A stretch of 64,000 nucleotides of DNA. Origin: Litoditis marina. Lineage: Eukaryota; Nematoda; Chromadorea; Rhabditida; Rhabditidae. The position numbers were made by a program, and so were the translations under genes. The notes beneath the pieces are model-generated. The model saw only the letters and a program-made list of their open reading frames with translations, searched no databases and was not told the origin of the DNA. Shown one piece after another: positions 49,901-61,440 of the stretch. How positions within the stretch are numbered: the stretch's first letter is position 1; each line of letters starts with the position of its first letter. The stretch is from assembly GCA_964036275.1 (NCBI GenBank), contig OZ038438.1:13658720-13722719 (forward strand), given 5' to 3'.

Positions 49901-52900
49901 CATGAAATATTGAGTTTCTGTGATAACTGGTATACATTCTATCCTATTCTTCTCCCGAATTCAATGTGAAATGTAAATTTGTGATGTTGTGTCTCTACTG
50001 AATTGTCGCTTTCTTACCTTCATTCCATTTGCGTTGTAGCTCTTATGATTGAAGAAACTAGAGAGTTGCAACAGTATGCCAGTAGATTTGGCTCCGTAGT
50101 TTATCTGGCTGAAATTTGTTCAAACTAGCAATAGCTGTCCATTCGTGTTACGAAAGTGAAGAGCGAGAAAAACTAAGCATGAGGGACAACCTGAGTTGTA
50201 TTTGGATCTGTACACACAATTAATTTCGGAATAAGTCTGTCTCTCATCGGGTCAAAACACAAACACAGTAGAACAAGCCAACGTGATGCAGTGTTGATCA
50301 GCTTTTCCCCGAGCGACTCCCATATGTGTTTTATAGTGGGAAGTACTCACACACATGACTGGAAGGGGGCAGAGGAAGTGAGGGGAACGTGAAGAGCCAG
50401 TCTGGTCGCATTCGAGTTCAAATACTGCTGGGTGGCAGAGTTGGCATAACAGGGGTACCCATTGAAAGGGTCCGATGATTTGATGTTCAACTGGAATTCG
50501 TGATATTTATAAAAAATAATAGACAGAACAGATATAGGATACTTGTAAGCGGGTTTCACTTTCCACATGCACTTCTCAGGAATTTGATTTGGCATAGATT
50601 TTCACAAATTTTATAGTGACTGTAGTTCTAACCGTACACTTTCAGTTGTACCACAAAGTGTTGAACACACTTTTTGGTTTATTTACAGTGATCAGTTTGC
50701 CCTAAACCAGAAACCTGACCAAACCTGACATATTTACGTGCAATGAGCATAATATTACAATTACACTCTTACATTTTTTGCTAAACGGAACATTAGATGT
50801 CAATCAAAGACAGAGCCCTATTCCCACTAGTCTGAACTCAATTCATCGTGGCAAAACCAATTAATGAAGAGCACAATCTCTCACCTGCAAACCCATTGTG
50901 TTAGCGGTCGTATTTAGCATCACGGCAGTACGGTAGCAGTCCTGATACAAGTTGAAAGCATCGACCCTGTACACACAATTCAATTATTCATTGGTCTGAT
51001 TATAACAAATGAGTCTGTTCTAACCGTACACTTTCAGTTGTACCACAAAGTGTTGAACACACTTTTTGGTTTATTTACAGTGATCAGTTTGCCCTAAACC
51101 AGAAACCTGACCAATACCACATCGTAAACGCTACCTAGCATCTAGTCTCGTTATGTCACAAAATGAAACCTGTTAGTTAAACTTTACATGTTGGATATCC
51201 AGCCAGATACGGCGGCGTCGGCCTTCTGTTCACAGGTCTGAGAGGGCGAATTGTAGTAGTCACAGGTCATCGAAGATTGATTCACACAGCAGGACGAGCG
51301 GAGATCTTCCCATTCACTATAATATCGAAGATGAGACACAGGCAAAACACAGTCATCGTGCGTGGTAGAGTTGGTTTGAAATGCCTCGTCTCATTCTTCG
51401 TGCACCAACAATGCTGGGTTTTTTTTTTCAAAGTGAAGACGGTTATGATTCCTTTCCAATTTTCTCGATAATTAGAATTCAAAGCAAATCACTGAAAAGG
51501 AGAAATTCTGGCAAGCACCAAATCTGACATAAAGTTACCGTTGTTTTTCTTTCGCAGAACAGATAGTGCTCTTCCCATAACCTTACACAACGTACGTGGT
51601 GAGGAGAGAAAGGTAAGATTTTATTGAAACTAGAAAGTACAAGCAAGTGTGCTCTGACAGATGAAGTTTGGTCAGTTGTGGCTCAATGGTGTTCTTACGG
51701 AGAATTATCGCAACATATTTTGAAAGACCAACTCTTTTCCTGCGTATCCATGCATGTAGGCGTATGCGAGCATCGTGTTGTACTGTATTTGAGCACTGAG
51801 GAGACCGTTGGCAATGATAAGACCCTGAAAACCCGAACTGATTCTCAGATGAACAAAATTTAATTACGAGTACGAGGTACGTTGGAAATTAGCTGGAAGA
51901 TGATTTTCAAAATAGTGAAGGTCCTTCTTCCTAATTCTTCTAGCCTATTGTTTGTAATGTACTGTATATTACATGGTGTATACTATATACGGTATCATAG
52001 TTTAGTACCAACCTTTAAGTTGGCCTTCGGCTGGGTGAGCCTAGTTTGAATCAGATGAGCTACTCCGCTGGCGAAAACCGCGCCGTATCCTTCACCGGCA
52101 ATGAACACTTGGTTGGACAATCGTTCGGGAAACACTTTGAAAAAGTCATTCAGGGCTGCTTCCAACGCGGTTGTCACCTGGTTGAGAAAATGGCAATTAT
52201 AATTATACTCTGCTGGATTGTGGTGAGAATATAGTGTTAAGGTTTGTAAAGTTTCATGTTCTTCAAAATACTTTCTAGACAGAAATAGCATTATGTGCAG
52301 AACGAGTGACCAAACCAGTTATAGTTTGATCTCAAAACACACAGAAGTTATATCAAAAGCAAGATAGGGCAGCAGACACCGTATAGGCCTGGTTTGGGAG
52401 GAGCAAACACTATAGTCTGAATCGGTCCACTTGCACATTGAAGATGAACACTTGTCAAGGTTTTGCTCTCGAACAAAGGTTCGAATGAGTCTAAACCTCA
52501 GGGTTACTAAATCTGGCGTCCACCTACCGTCGAGTCAGTTTGGACACCCACACTTGGCTGATTGAATCCAACACCAGGCGCGTCGATCACTAGCAAGTTA
52601 GCCATCTTAAATAAATACCATTGGGGTGAGTATAGATGTGTGTACATGATGACAAAGAAAAGAAGTATCAAACTACGAACAGGATACACTGGTTGATCCG
52701 CCCAGACCTACTTATGATAGCTTATAAGTGTATGGTTGTGTGGTTCGTGGCTTCACAGTCGTTTTGCTCACTGAGACAGTGGTCAAAGAAAAATGGAAAG
52801 CAATATTTGCAGGGCAAACTGACAGAGCTGATGTCTCACCCCTTTATCACTGCTACAAAATGAAAAACTGGCCTTGTTCCAAGAGAAAACGTTTTCGTAG

Positions 52901-53494
52901 ACGGTATTTCCATTTGCGTATACCCGGAACGGTCCAATTTCTTCCATCATCCCAAACACAGAACTGCACCCTGGGCCGCCATTCAAAAACACTATCATCG
53001 GATCGGTGGAAACATTGTTCTGTGACTCGATGTACCTAAAGCGAACATGTATTGGCATTTCGTGAAGTTTGTCAGAATAATTCGGATATGTTTCATAGAA
53101 TGGTAGAAAACACCAACGCCCAATATCTACACTAGTGTGTTTTTTCAATATTGTGAATTTGGATAATCCACAAAGTTTTTTACACATTTGAAAACGAGCA
53201 ACTCGTGTGATAGTGAGTCAGAATACATTTCCCAATGTATTACTGTAGTTTCAGTGAAAAAAAATTCAGTTGACAATCAGTAAAGTTGTTGTTGCATTGT
53301 AAAACCAACCAATAATGAAGATTTCCACTTTGATCCGGAGTAGTATATTGAAGGAAGCCAGCATATTGCTGGAATGTGACAGCGAATGTAGTTCCGGGAA
53401 GTCCACCGACCATCAAGTCACTTTGGGCCCGAGTAGAGAGAGTAACCGCGTGGGTTACAAGGCTCAACAAACCTACCCAAAACATCGACCGCAT
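31923..53494 (-). CDS. Four-domain secreted serine carboxypeptidase (S10), GPI-type tail
   Basis: One continuous reading frame of about 52 exons and roughly 2,100 aa encodes a signal peptide ([17 protein letters not shown]), four tandem peptidase S10 domains, a Ser/Thr/Pro-rich stalk and a hydrophobic C-terminus. S10 enzymes remove C-terminal residues using a Ser-Asp-His triad. Nematodes have known multidomain members (C. elegans K10C2.1 type), so the architecture is known for the group. Frame is kept across every domain border: AADK|VGAL, ELLA|VVED and CSRK|DSDR. The intron after the HYW motif (TG|G) and that after WNK recur in all four domains, showing intragenic duplication. Domains 2-4 keep GES; domain 1 does not. 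The final exon is 32099-31923, reached by a donor at 32587 rather than the TAG at 32546. Start: ATG 53494, after a TTGCAG acceptor. Role in digestion or the extracellular surface is inference. Confidence 0.9.
32412..32555. repeat. Short foldback element in the last carboxypeptidase intron
   Basis: GGCGTGGTAGCGAT at the left faces CTACGCCGCC at the right. The interior has TCATGAG repeats as in the copies at 19656 and 33570. It supplies the in-frame TAG at 32546 that would end the protein if the final intron were retained. Confidence 0.6.
33570..33744. repeat. Short foldback element with GGCGTAG ends
   Basis: TCGGCGTAG on the left and CTACGCCGCC on the right are inverted copies. TCTCATGAGAT-type motifs fill the interior. 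It sits in a domain 4 intron of the carboxypeptidase gene. Confidence 0.7.
38885..39005 (-). repeat. Dispersed repeat, copy in carboxypeptidase intron
   Basis: Inverse orientation of the repeat at 22025-22140, with the shared core CACGTGAAACATGTTAAACA. It lies in the first intron of domain 4. Confidence 0.75.
43477..43510 (+). repeat. Poly-G tract (G19-A-G14)
   Basis: A run of 19 G, one A, then 14 G on the plus strand, in the intron between two domain 3 exons. It could form G-quadruplexes on the non-coding strand of the carboxypeptidase gene. Confidence 0.97.
44168..44255 (+). repeat. tRNA-derived SINE-like repeat, copy B
   Basis: TAGGGCAGTGGTTAGCGG resembles an A box and GGTTCGATTAC a B box. 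The tail ACAGAAATTTATAAGTTTGG is shared with copy A at 26460-26550. It lies in a carboxypeptidase intron on the strand opposite to the gene. Confidence 0.7.
44790..48691 (-). other. S10 domain 2, complete triad
   Basis: About 520 aa in thirteen exons. It has [14 protein letters not shown] (Ser at 47644-47642), YNGDADM and [11 protein letters not shown], the full set for an active carboxypeptidase. Cysteine-rich stretch [13 protein letters not shown] matches the equivalent [12 protein letters not shown] of domain 1. A Pro-rich linker (about [18 protein letters not shown]) leads to domain 3. Confidence 0.88.
47277..47335. repeat. TTTCG/TTTC microsatellite
   Basis: Several tandem TTTCGTTTCT-like units, within the intron between two domain 2 exons. 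Confidence 0.8.
50625..50722. repeat. 98-bp perfect direct repeat, copy 1
   Basis: Begins GTTCTAACCGTACACTTTCA and ends AACCTGACCAA. It is identical to 51017-51114 by reading. It lies in the intron downstream of the small domain 1 exon at about 50967-50884. Confidence 0.95.
51017..51114. repeat. 98-bp perfect direct repeat, copy 2
   Basis: Identical to 50625-50722, same orientation, offset 392 bp, in the intron on the other side of the same exon. Confidence 0.95.
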
Positions 53495-54505
53495 GACGGC
53501 CTGCAACATTTGAAACTTTTGTTCCGACCTGCTATAGAAGTATGTAAGTAGTATGTAAGTTATTTAACAAGTTTCAAGTTCTCTAATAAAGCTTTCTATG
53601 CAAGTTCGATCATACAAACTATCAAAATACAATCACGGTCATAACAGTTGTATTGAAATTAAATTATACAGAAAAATAAGGGCTGAAAGTGTTTCTTATC
53701 TTATTCACTGTAAAAGCTCTAGAGCTGTCAATGCTACAGTTCTCGTGGTTGGATCACGCAGATATGTTAGTTTCAGGGTAACTGGTTGTTATTATCAGAA
53801 CGGGGCCAACTGGAAACTACGAGTAGCTCTAACAAGATTGGAAACTGATAATCAGAATGTAAGCCACAATGTAAGCCAACAGGCAAATAGTGTTCAGTAG
53901 TAATGAACAAGATGGCTTGATATTATAGATAACACTTGCTACGTGGAAGTTTTATTAGGTGCTCACAGTAAACCTTGCTTGTAACACTGATGATAGCGGC
54001 CTAAACGTTTTATCTGAATTCTTGAGGTGTTAAAATGTCGTTTGGAAATGATTTGGCTGTCTGCGGCCTCTCCGTTCAGTAATTGTACGCCAATTGAAGA
54101 ATTGATAGTGGAGTCAGACACACTGTTTCTTATTTGGTTTTTGTAATACAGAGATGTAACTTATTGTAAGAGATATTGTTAGAATAGTTACTGGAAAATC
54201 TACTGACATTCTAGGAAAGTCACCAAGTCACCAACAACTCTTGACGAGCAGTGGGGATAATCATCATGTTCAAACAGATGTATAGAAATATTGAGATACT
54301 GACCCATTTTTCTACGCTCCAGGGATTAAATTTCTTGAGAAAATACAGAACCGAACAAAAACAAACTTAACAAGGACTATGATGACAATTTGACGTGCCT
54401 GGGCTGATAGTGCTATTTTAACTACCATGAAGTACGCCTCTGGTCGTTCTCAAAGTTGTAACGACATGATGTGAGAACAAATTGGGACATTCCAGTGAGA
54501 ATATG

Positions 54506-54574
54506 TTCTTCAATACTTGTTACAATATTCAGTCAATAAAGATTGATATTTTGAGTGCTGTGTTTGATTAAAAT
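54506..54574. repeat. 69-bp direct repeat, copy 1
   Basis: Contains AGTCAATAAAGATTGATATT. It matches 54900-54968 except for three bases. Confidence 0.9.
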
Positions 54575-54899
54575 CCAAACTGTTCATGAATTCTGTTATT
54601 TGGAAGTACCATTTTCCAAACAACGGTATCAAAACATTTGCACAAAAAGACGATTTCGAACAAGAGTCATTTTGTAGGTAATAACTTCGTTAGCAACGCT
54701 AGTTGAGACCATATCAAAAGAAAAACCACTTTATTCAAGTAACTTGTGAATACAAGAGTAGTTTTACCGCACAATAGATATTACACACTAGATATTAGAC
54801 TCACGGCAATTTTTCCTTGAATAGACTTAAAGTTGAACTCGAAGATCGCCTCCGGAGAGCTCGACCTTCGAGTGTGAAACAAACTCAAAAATTTATAAA

Positions 54900-54968
54900 T
54901 TCTTCAATACTGGTTACAAGATTCAGTCAATAAAGATTGATATTTCGAGTGCTGTGTTTGATTAAAAT
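54900..54968. repeat. 69-bp direct repeat, copy 2
   Basis: Same orientation as copy 1, offset 394 bp. Confidence 0.9.
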
Positions 54969-57602
54969 GCAATGAAAAAACTTGAAAAACTCTGTTTTCT
55001 CTGAATAATTAGTCAACTAATAGCAAGGTCTTATTCGCTGGTTCAGTTACCCCCAGCGTCTCGTAGTATGTAGTATGTGATGTTTTATTTCTTTTTATAC
55101 GAGTTGTAAACTCCGCGTATGGTGAAAAAATTTAATCCACAACAATCAACTCAAACCGGCATATTTTTAGGTATGCTAAACATCCACAATGTACCATGGG
55201 TCAAATTCTCTGAATGACTCATTATACCAGTGTCCCAAAGTTTCACTCCCATATTATCTAAAACAGTTGTTTTGGTATACCCCTACTTTCGATCTAATTT
55301 ACTGCATAGTGTATAGCTATTGTTTTTACCTTCAGTTTTTGACATAATTAAAAACGGTTTGCAGTTACAAAATGGGAAAATACCATAGACTGATATGCAA
55401 GACTCATAACGACTAAAATGAAGTAGAATTTTCCAAAATGGAGGAATACGGAGTCGAAATGAAGACTATAGAGAAAAAACTTAGCTATCTAAAACAGAAA
55501 AAAAAACTACTCAAGTACCCATAGTTCACAATAACTTGAACGGATTTTGTTTATAATTGTTCTTGAAGGGGTTTGTTCTTGTGTTTGACCTGAACCGCAC
55601 AAGCACTCTTGGTTTTACCACATCAAACGTATTCTGTTCTTTTTGTCACTTCATGTTTTCGGACTTCCTTGAAGTCGCTTCAGTTGGTAGAGGGAGAACA
55701 AAAAGTACGAACCTCAACAAGACGTGACTCGAATAAGAAATTTTCAACTTCGCTTTAAAACACTTAATTTGTTCGTTGTAGTCTACTTATCGATCTCAGA
55801 ATCCATATCAAATTGTAGTCTATTCATCAATCCTTCCGTTGTTTGAAAATCAGGTCGTTTCTGGTTTTCCGTCCAAGTGTGTACTTCGTATCAGACTGAC
55901 AAGCCTCAAATGGTTTGCTCTATCTATGATTCACTGCTGAACATACGTTTGCTTTCCAAGGCCAAGGACTGAACGTTCTATGAATCATCGAATGACGTTC
56001 TGTAAAAGATACGGTTACGCAGGTCAGAATTCGGTAGATAAAAGCCTTCCCTCCTATCAGATTCACTCATAGCACCGTCTCACCTCGCTCTGTGTCATGA
56101 GTATATATCGCGCAGCTTGTTTTCGTACAGTTCAACTGAAACGTGTATTTAGCATTCGAATTATCAAACAGATTGGGTACTTGCGAACCCTGCTTTTTTA
56201 GTATGTTGTTATCTTCATTCGTGATGTTTAGTTTCTCCATAACGTGTATGGCATCTAAGTTTACTTCAAGAGGATCAAACTATGCAACTATCAAATGAAA
56301 TTCAATGAAAAAACGTTAGACCAGTTTTGGCATTTCTCATCGAAAGCGTGAAAACCCTTAAAACGTTTGAACATATTTCTAAATCAGTAACGTTCTGCTG
56401 TCAAACATGCATCATTCCTCTGCCACCGATTCTCAAACATTCCTCTGCCACCGAGAAACTATAACTTTCCAAAACTGTCAATCATTCTTTTTTTATTACA
56501 CGTTTCTTGAATGTCAGAAAGACCAATATACTAGAATGTTCAAGAATGCTTTCATTTTTCTCAGCAACGTATCGAATTTATTTATCTTCAAAAAACACAC
56601 GAAAGAAATGGAATATATGCTTCTACCTTCTCATCAACGGCGAGAATTCGGGGGCTTCTATGAGTTAGTCATGATTGTTCAATTTTTGAATATATATTCA
56701 ACGCACTCATATATTTGACACATAGTATCACTCGGAACTTCTTGCTTCATGTACGATTTGAACGAGGGGCTTCCAACTTCCAAACTAAAGTCGAAGCCGG
56801 CTTCTCAGATCCAAGTATCTAAGACTCCATTCTTGACTTCATATTACCATCACTGCCATTTCTCTCATAACCCCATTACATTCCGTACAATTTAGAAAAA
56901 CTGAGGGAGCCAAAGAAATTTGTGTTCGTTTACTGTATACTAAATTCGTACATGAACTGCTTCTTATTTCTGGGTGAAGGGACATGTCGAATTATCTGAT
57001 GTTTTTGTTTTCGAATGAGGATACATTATCTTCTAAACTGAATTGAATAACAAACAGATAATACGTGTTGGCCTTCTTATCAGTCAGGGCTTAGATGATG
57101 AATAACCCGCTGCAACCGAAATCACTATTATTACATTTACAGACATTTGGAATGCGACATACTATTCTATCTCAAATAGCTTTGCTTTTTCTTGATCCAG
57201 GTGGCCCAAGTTAAGGACTGGCGCTAGAGAATGTGGATCGACTGAAATATTGCATTCCTATCCTTATTAATAACGAAATACTCGAGAGAAAAACAACTCT
57301 GATAACTATATATATTCCTCGATCGCAACTTTTGTTTGATCGTGCAATAAGAGTATGACTAGTAAAAAAGCGCCCGTAAGACCTGATATGTTTGTCTGTT
57401 TGTCCAATGAATAATGCCGCATATCTCAATGCTCACCTCGTCGTTTGAAAAAAAAACTATTATCAATTCTAGTTTCTGTTCAGCGTTTACTGTTCTATGC
57501 TATTCATTCACAGTTTTTACGTTCACAATTTTTCATTCTTCTCAACTTGAAATGCAGAACAATACAAAGTTCACATCCTCTTATTTCAGCTATATTTCAG
57601 AA

Positions 57603-59331
57603 ATGTGTGTCTTTTCGATGTGTGGACAGATAGTTTACGGCCTTCTGATGGTCGCATGCATAGCAATGACGGCAACTGCACTATTCACAAGCAGTCAGTT
57701 ACTCTTGTAATAATCAAAAATTAACGCGTATTACCACTCAAAACTATAGTTCTCGAACACCGCTGCCTACTGCTGTCATCTGTTTAGAAACACTTCTCCG
57801 TTTTAATGTAGAAAAGTAACGAGAAAAAATCGGCAGTAAATCATTATCATTCATTATTAAATTCTAATTCAAAATTCTAGACTGTATATTAGTTACGTTA
57901 TTTGCTCCAGGTTGGTCGGACGTTAAAGATTTGCAAGGCCACAGCGAGGGTTTGATGCCCTGGACCTGTGTGGGACATAGTCAAGGGGAAGATTGTGAAG
58001 CCTGGTGGGATGTGAGTGTTTAAAATCCGCGTTCCAGTTTATATGGTTCACTGCGTTGTCAAATTGAGAAAAATACAAAAAAACTCATATTGATTTTTCA
58101 ACCTCGCCTCTCCCGTTTTCTGAACAGTTTATCTAGAGCTGGATGTTATAGTAGAATTTAATTTTCAGAATCAACCTGCGTGGCATCATGCTGTTGTTAT
58201 TATGATGTGTCTTGCACTTGCTTGTGAAATCATCGCTGTCGCCTGGAACATAGTCACATTGTGAGTAGTTGAACTCGATTATTGAATGCAAGAAAACTGT
58301 CAACTCCGAGGGAATACGGAATTGAATACAAGTCGCTCACAAAGTTGAAACACTATTATCTTTCAATAGTTCCGATGGAGTTATCACAATCATGAAAGCA
58401 AGAATTAGTGTAGTGGAAACTCGACCTAGATAAACAGATTTGAGAAACTCGCCATCGTGATCGGCAAAACTCGGATTTGAAGATATTTGAGCCAACTATC
58501 ACATCACACTGAAGGAACATTTAAGTGAACATTTCAGAAATTTATTCACGTGTGAAACCTCATGTCGGTGTCAAAATTTGAGTCCGGAATTTACCTGTGT
58601 TGATCTTCTTGGCATTAGCGTTGTATTCTACTTGATGAAATGCAATACAAAAAAGCTGTTCAGGGTTTTCGGATCCGTTGTTTCTAAAAAATGCCTTACG
58701 GCGCAAACTGGAAATGCAAACCGTTACGCGGTATGACAATTTATAAGCATAGTTTCAATGTTTCAGTTTCGCGTGCTGCTGCAAGAGGTGTATCATCCAC
58801 CCACTCTCCCCTCTTGCATTCTTCATTACGTTGCTGTTGCTGTCGTCGATCGTTGTATACGGCGTAAACAACAAAGACATATTCAGTGAGTTACAATCTT
58901 CCTGGAGAGCGTTTTATGTTGTGTTGATGGTAAGCCTGCGCTAAAACGAACTGTAGGGTTCGCATGTTCCATTAGTAGGTCGGTACGGTGTAGGTTGCCC
59001 TATTCAACTGTGTATGTAGTTTGCATTCGTATTCGGTCGAAACTTGTACATTATTACGTATCGAGATCAAACAACAACTGACATTAGGAATTCTCCCTAT
59101 AACTGGTAATAAGACAACCTCCCCTGTTTTCCACCGCCCCCACTCCACTCATTTTCCAAACACCCTCAGACTCAGAACGAAAATGTAAAACTATTTTCTC
59201 CAGAACAACAACCAAATCTCGATACGGAACTGGGATGGTCGTTTTGGGTTGCCGTGGGAGCCCTGGTTCTGGCAGCCGTCGACACGATAGTGGGAGCTTT
59301 GACCGTCTGTTTGGGAGAGAGAAGTCTCTAG
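57603..59331 (+). CDS. Clc-like tetraspan membrane protein (claudin superfamily), copy 1
   Basis: A nematode Clc-like protein of the claudin/PMP22-type four-helix superfamily, expected in the plasma membrane with possible junctional or channel-regulatory roles; function here is not shown by sequence. Exons 57603-57693, 57911-58011, 58169-58260, 58767-58885 and 59204-59331 join in frame to 176 aa. TM1 is QIVYGLLMVACIAMTATALF. The first extracellular loop has GLMPWTC and two further cysteine/tryptophan landmarks (DCEAWW), matching the second copy's GIMPWTC and ACNEWW. TM2 follows NQPAWHH. TM3 lies in LAFFITLLLLSSIVVYG and TM4 in WVAVGALVLAAVDTIVGAL. The ATG sits 2 nt after ATATTTCAG, a likely trans-splice acceptor. 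AATAAA lies at 59692, about 360 nt past the stop. It is short for the family, with almost no C-terminal tail. Confidence 0.86.
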
Positions 59332-60479
59332 AAGCATCCGCCCTTTGTTACTTTCATTCTGTTTTCCTCTTATAATCAAGAAAGCATCTCATGTAACATA
59401 TAACTCGGCAAGGTCGTAAGCAACTACGACTTTGGAGTATTTATTCAAAAATTCGAATGTACAGTGTTATTGTCTTGTTCCTTGTTTTGGTACCAACCTT
59501 GTGTAAACAAAACCTCTATCAGTCATTACCAATATTGTGATTATGAACATTGAAAAGCATGTGAATGACTAGGTACGCCCATCATGACACAGTAAAGTAA
59601 ATTTTCCGTTACTTGCATTCAGTTCCCCGTTGTGATGTTATCTTTGAGTGATTGTTGTGAGAGCTGGGTGTCGTTTCACCATTTCAACGCCAATAAAACG
59701 TTTTGATAATCAACCAAGGATTTTATAGACCTCGTGGGGCGTGAAACAGTTTCCTGATTAGTACTACATCAGAGGAAAAAACGGCCTGGTGGAGTATAAT
59801 GAACTGTCATGTTCATCAGAAGTAGCGGCGTTTCTTTTTGAACCCACATCCCTGTGACTGAACTAATAGTTATTGCACATCCAGCTCGTAAACAGCAAAG
59901 TTCTTTTGCGCAATATGAGCTGATGCGTTATCGGAGCATACGGCCTTCCTGAAATTAGGTCTATTACTAGAGTAATTATGTTCAGCAACTATCGGTCGTG
60001 CGGAAAATTATGTGGGCTTACAGGTTTCTTGAGGAAATATCATACAAATTTTACGTGACTTCGAGTTACTACCGCGTCTGAAGTTCTATGACTTCTCCAG
60101 ATCGCTTCTACGCGCAAACATTGTGATTCTTCTAGACCTGTGTGATTTTCTGAAAGTAATGGTTCCAGAAAACACCGACTACTCAAATTCTAAATATGAA
60201 GTTTGGGTTAACAACATAAAATTGATGGACAACAATGGTTTGTTAACTGCACACCAATTAGTTAGGCTGTCTTCAGACATTTTGTGCGATACAAGATACA
60301 GATACACTATTCATTTTCGAATTATTTGTATCGTCTCATTTTGTATCCGTATCTTGGCGCCAACGTATCAGAAAAGTATGAACGTTCCAGGATACATTTT
60401 TTCGATTTTGTTAGTTTCAAATTCAAAAGTAACTTTTAACAATTTTAAATTCTTTATTTCATAGATATTTATAGGTATT

Positions 60480-61440
60480 CTTCAAATTGACGTCTATCTC
60501 ATCGCACGCGACGCGCGCACGCCCCGCGACAAAATATGAAAATGAATGAATTTCGATAAATTTTGGACATCGTGAACAAAAACGCTGATGATCATTGTTA
60601 CCGATCCCCATGCCAAAAACGCTGATGATCATTGTTACCGATTCTCATGCCATATACTCAATTTCACTCACGCGAAGCGCGTGCACGCGACGCGGCAGAA
60701 ATATTAAAATGAGTCGATTCATATGAAATTGGGATGGGTGGGGTATTCGATCATGCTGGTTATGAATATATATCCGAAACTCGTAATACCTTCTTATCCG
60801 CGTGGCCAACCAACCACTCCCAATCCCAAAAATTTATCTTCATGCACAAAAGTTGAAATTTTTTGTCGCGTCGCGTGCTGCGCGCGCGCTTGACCCCAAG
60901 TTCGTACCAAGCTCACATCTGACTTCAGAATGATCAATTTCCTCAGGTTCCCAAGTTTTATTGAATTCTACGGGTTTTTAAATTTTTGTCGCGGCGCGTG
61001 CACGCGTCGCGTGCGTGATATAAAATTGATATCCACATTCGCAATCTCCATGATCGATAATCACAGTTCACAAATTTGACCCAAATCTGCATATTTTCTC
61101 ATTTTGACGCATCGCGTGCGCGCGAAAATGAATTTTTTTTGCGGATACCAATCTTTTTTGTGTGGGGGAACATTCTATCAATTGGAAAAATTTCACAAAA
61201 ATCACTTTTATAATCCGAAAACCTAGATGTATCCACAATATGAGTGAAGTGTAGAATGCCGGCCGCAATCTTCAAAAAAAAGTGTATCGTCGATTCAAAA
61301 TGATGTATCTGACGCCGAGATACTGTAGAAAAAGTATGAACACGATAGATACATCGCGTGACGCATGTATCTGTCGCCGCTACAAAAATGCATTCGATAC
61401 ACATGATTAGAGCGCGCATGTATCGTGTATCTTCTATCGC
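60480..61440. repeat. Array of CG-rich motifs in AT-rich DNA
   Basis: Clusters such as GCACGCGACGCGCGCACG (about 60494), GCGCGTGCACGCGACGCGG (60677), GTCGCGTCGCGTGC (60864), GCGCGTGCACGCGTCGCG (60993) and GACGCATCGCGTGCGCGCG (61106) recur every 120-190 bp in otherwise AT-rich sequence. Confidence 0.75.
60580..60653. repeat. 37-bp tandem duplication
   Basis: AAAAACGCTGATGATCATTG followed by TTACCGAT and CATGCC occurs twice head to tail, with one or two differences. Confidence 0.9.

Larger units (their letters stand above)
48768..53494 (-). other. S10 domain 1, nucleophile missing
   Basis: Twelve exons, about 500 aa, after the signal peptide. The oxyanion block NGGPGCSS, the Asp block YNGDVDT and the His block [11 protein letters not shown] are present. 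The nucleophile elbow, normally GES(Y/F)(A/G)G, reads AGEGYGA: codon GGA (Gly) at 52090-52088 replaces Ser. This predicts a catalytically dead pseudo-peptidase domain. Exons around it (52178-52013, 52605-52528) are otherwise well conserved with no stop or frameshift, so this is substitution under constraint, not decay. Confidence 0.88.
53495..57602. other. Intergenic between divergent carboxypeptidase and Clc-like genes
   Basis: No conserved protein found. It should contain both promoters. A 69-bp direct repeat occurs at 54506-54574 and 54900-54968. Open frames such as 56407-56718 (+) are AT-rich and unlike any family I know. Confidence 0.5.
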
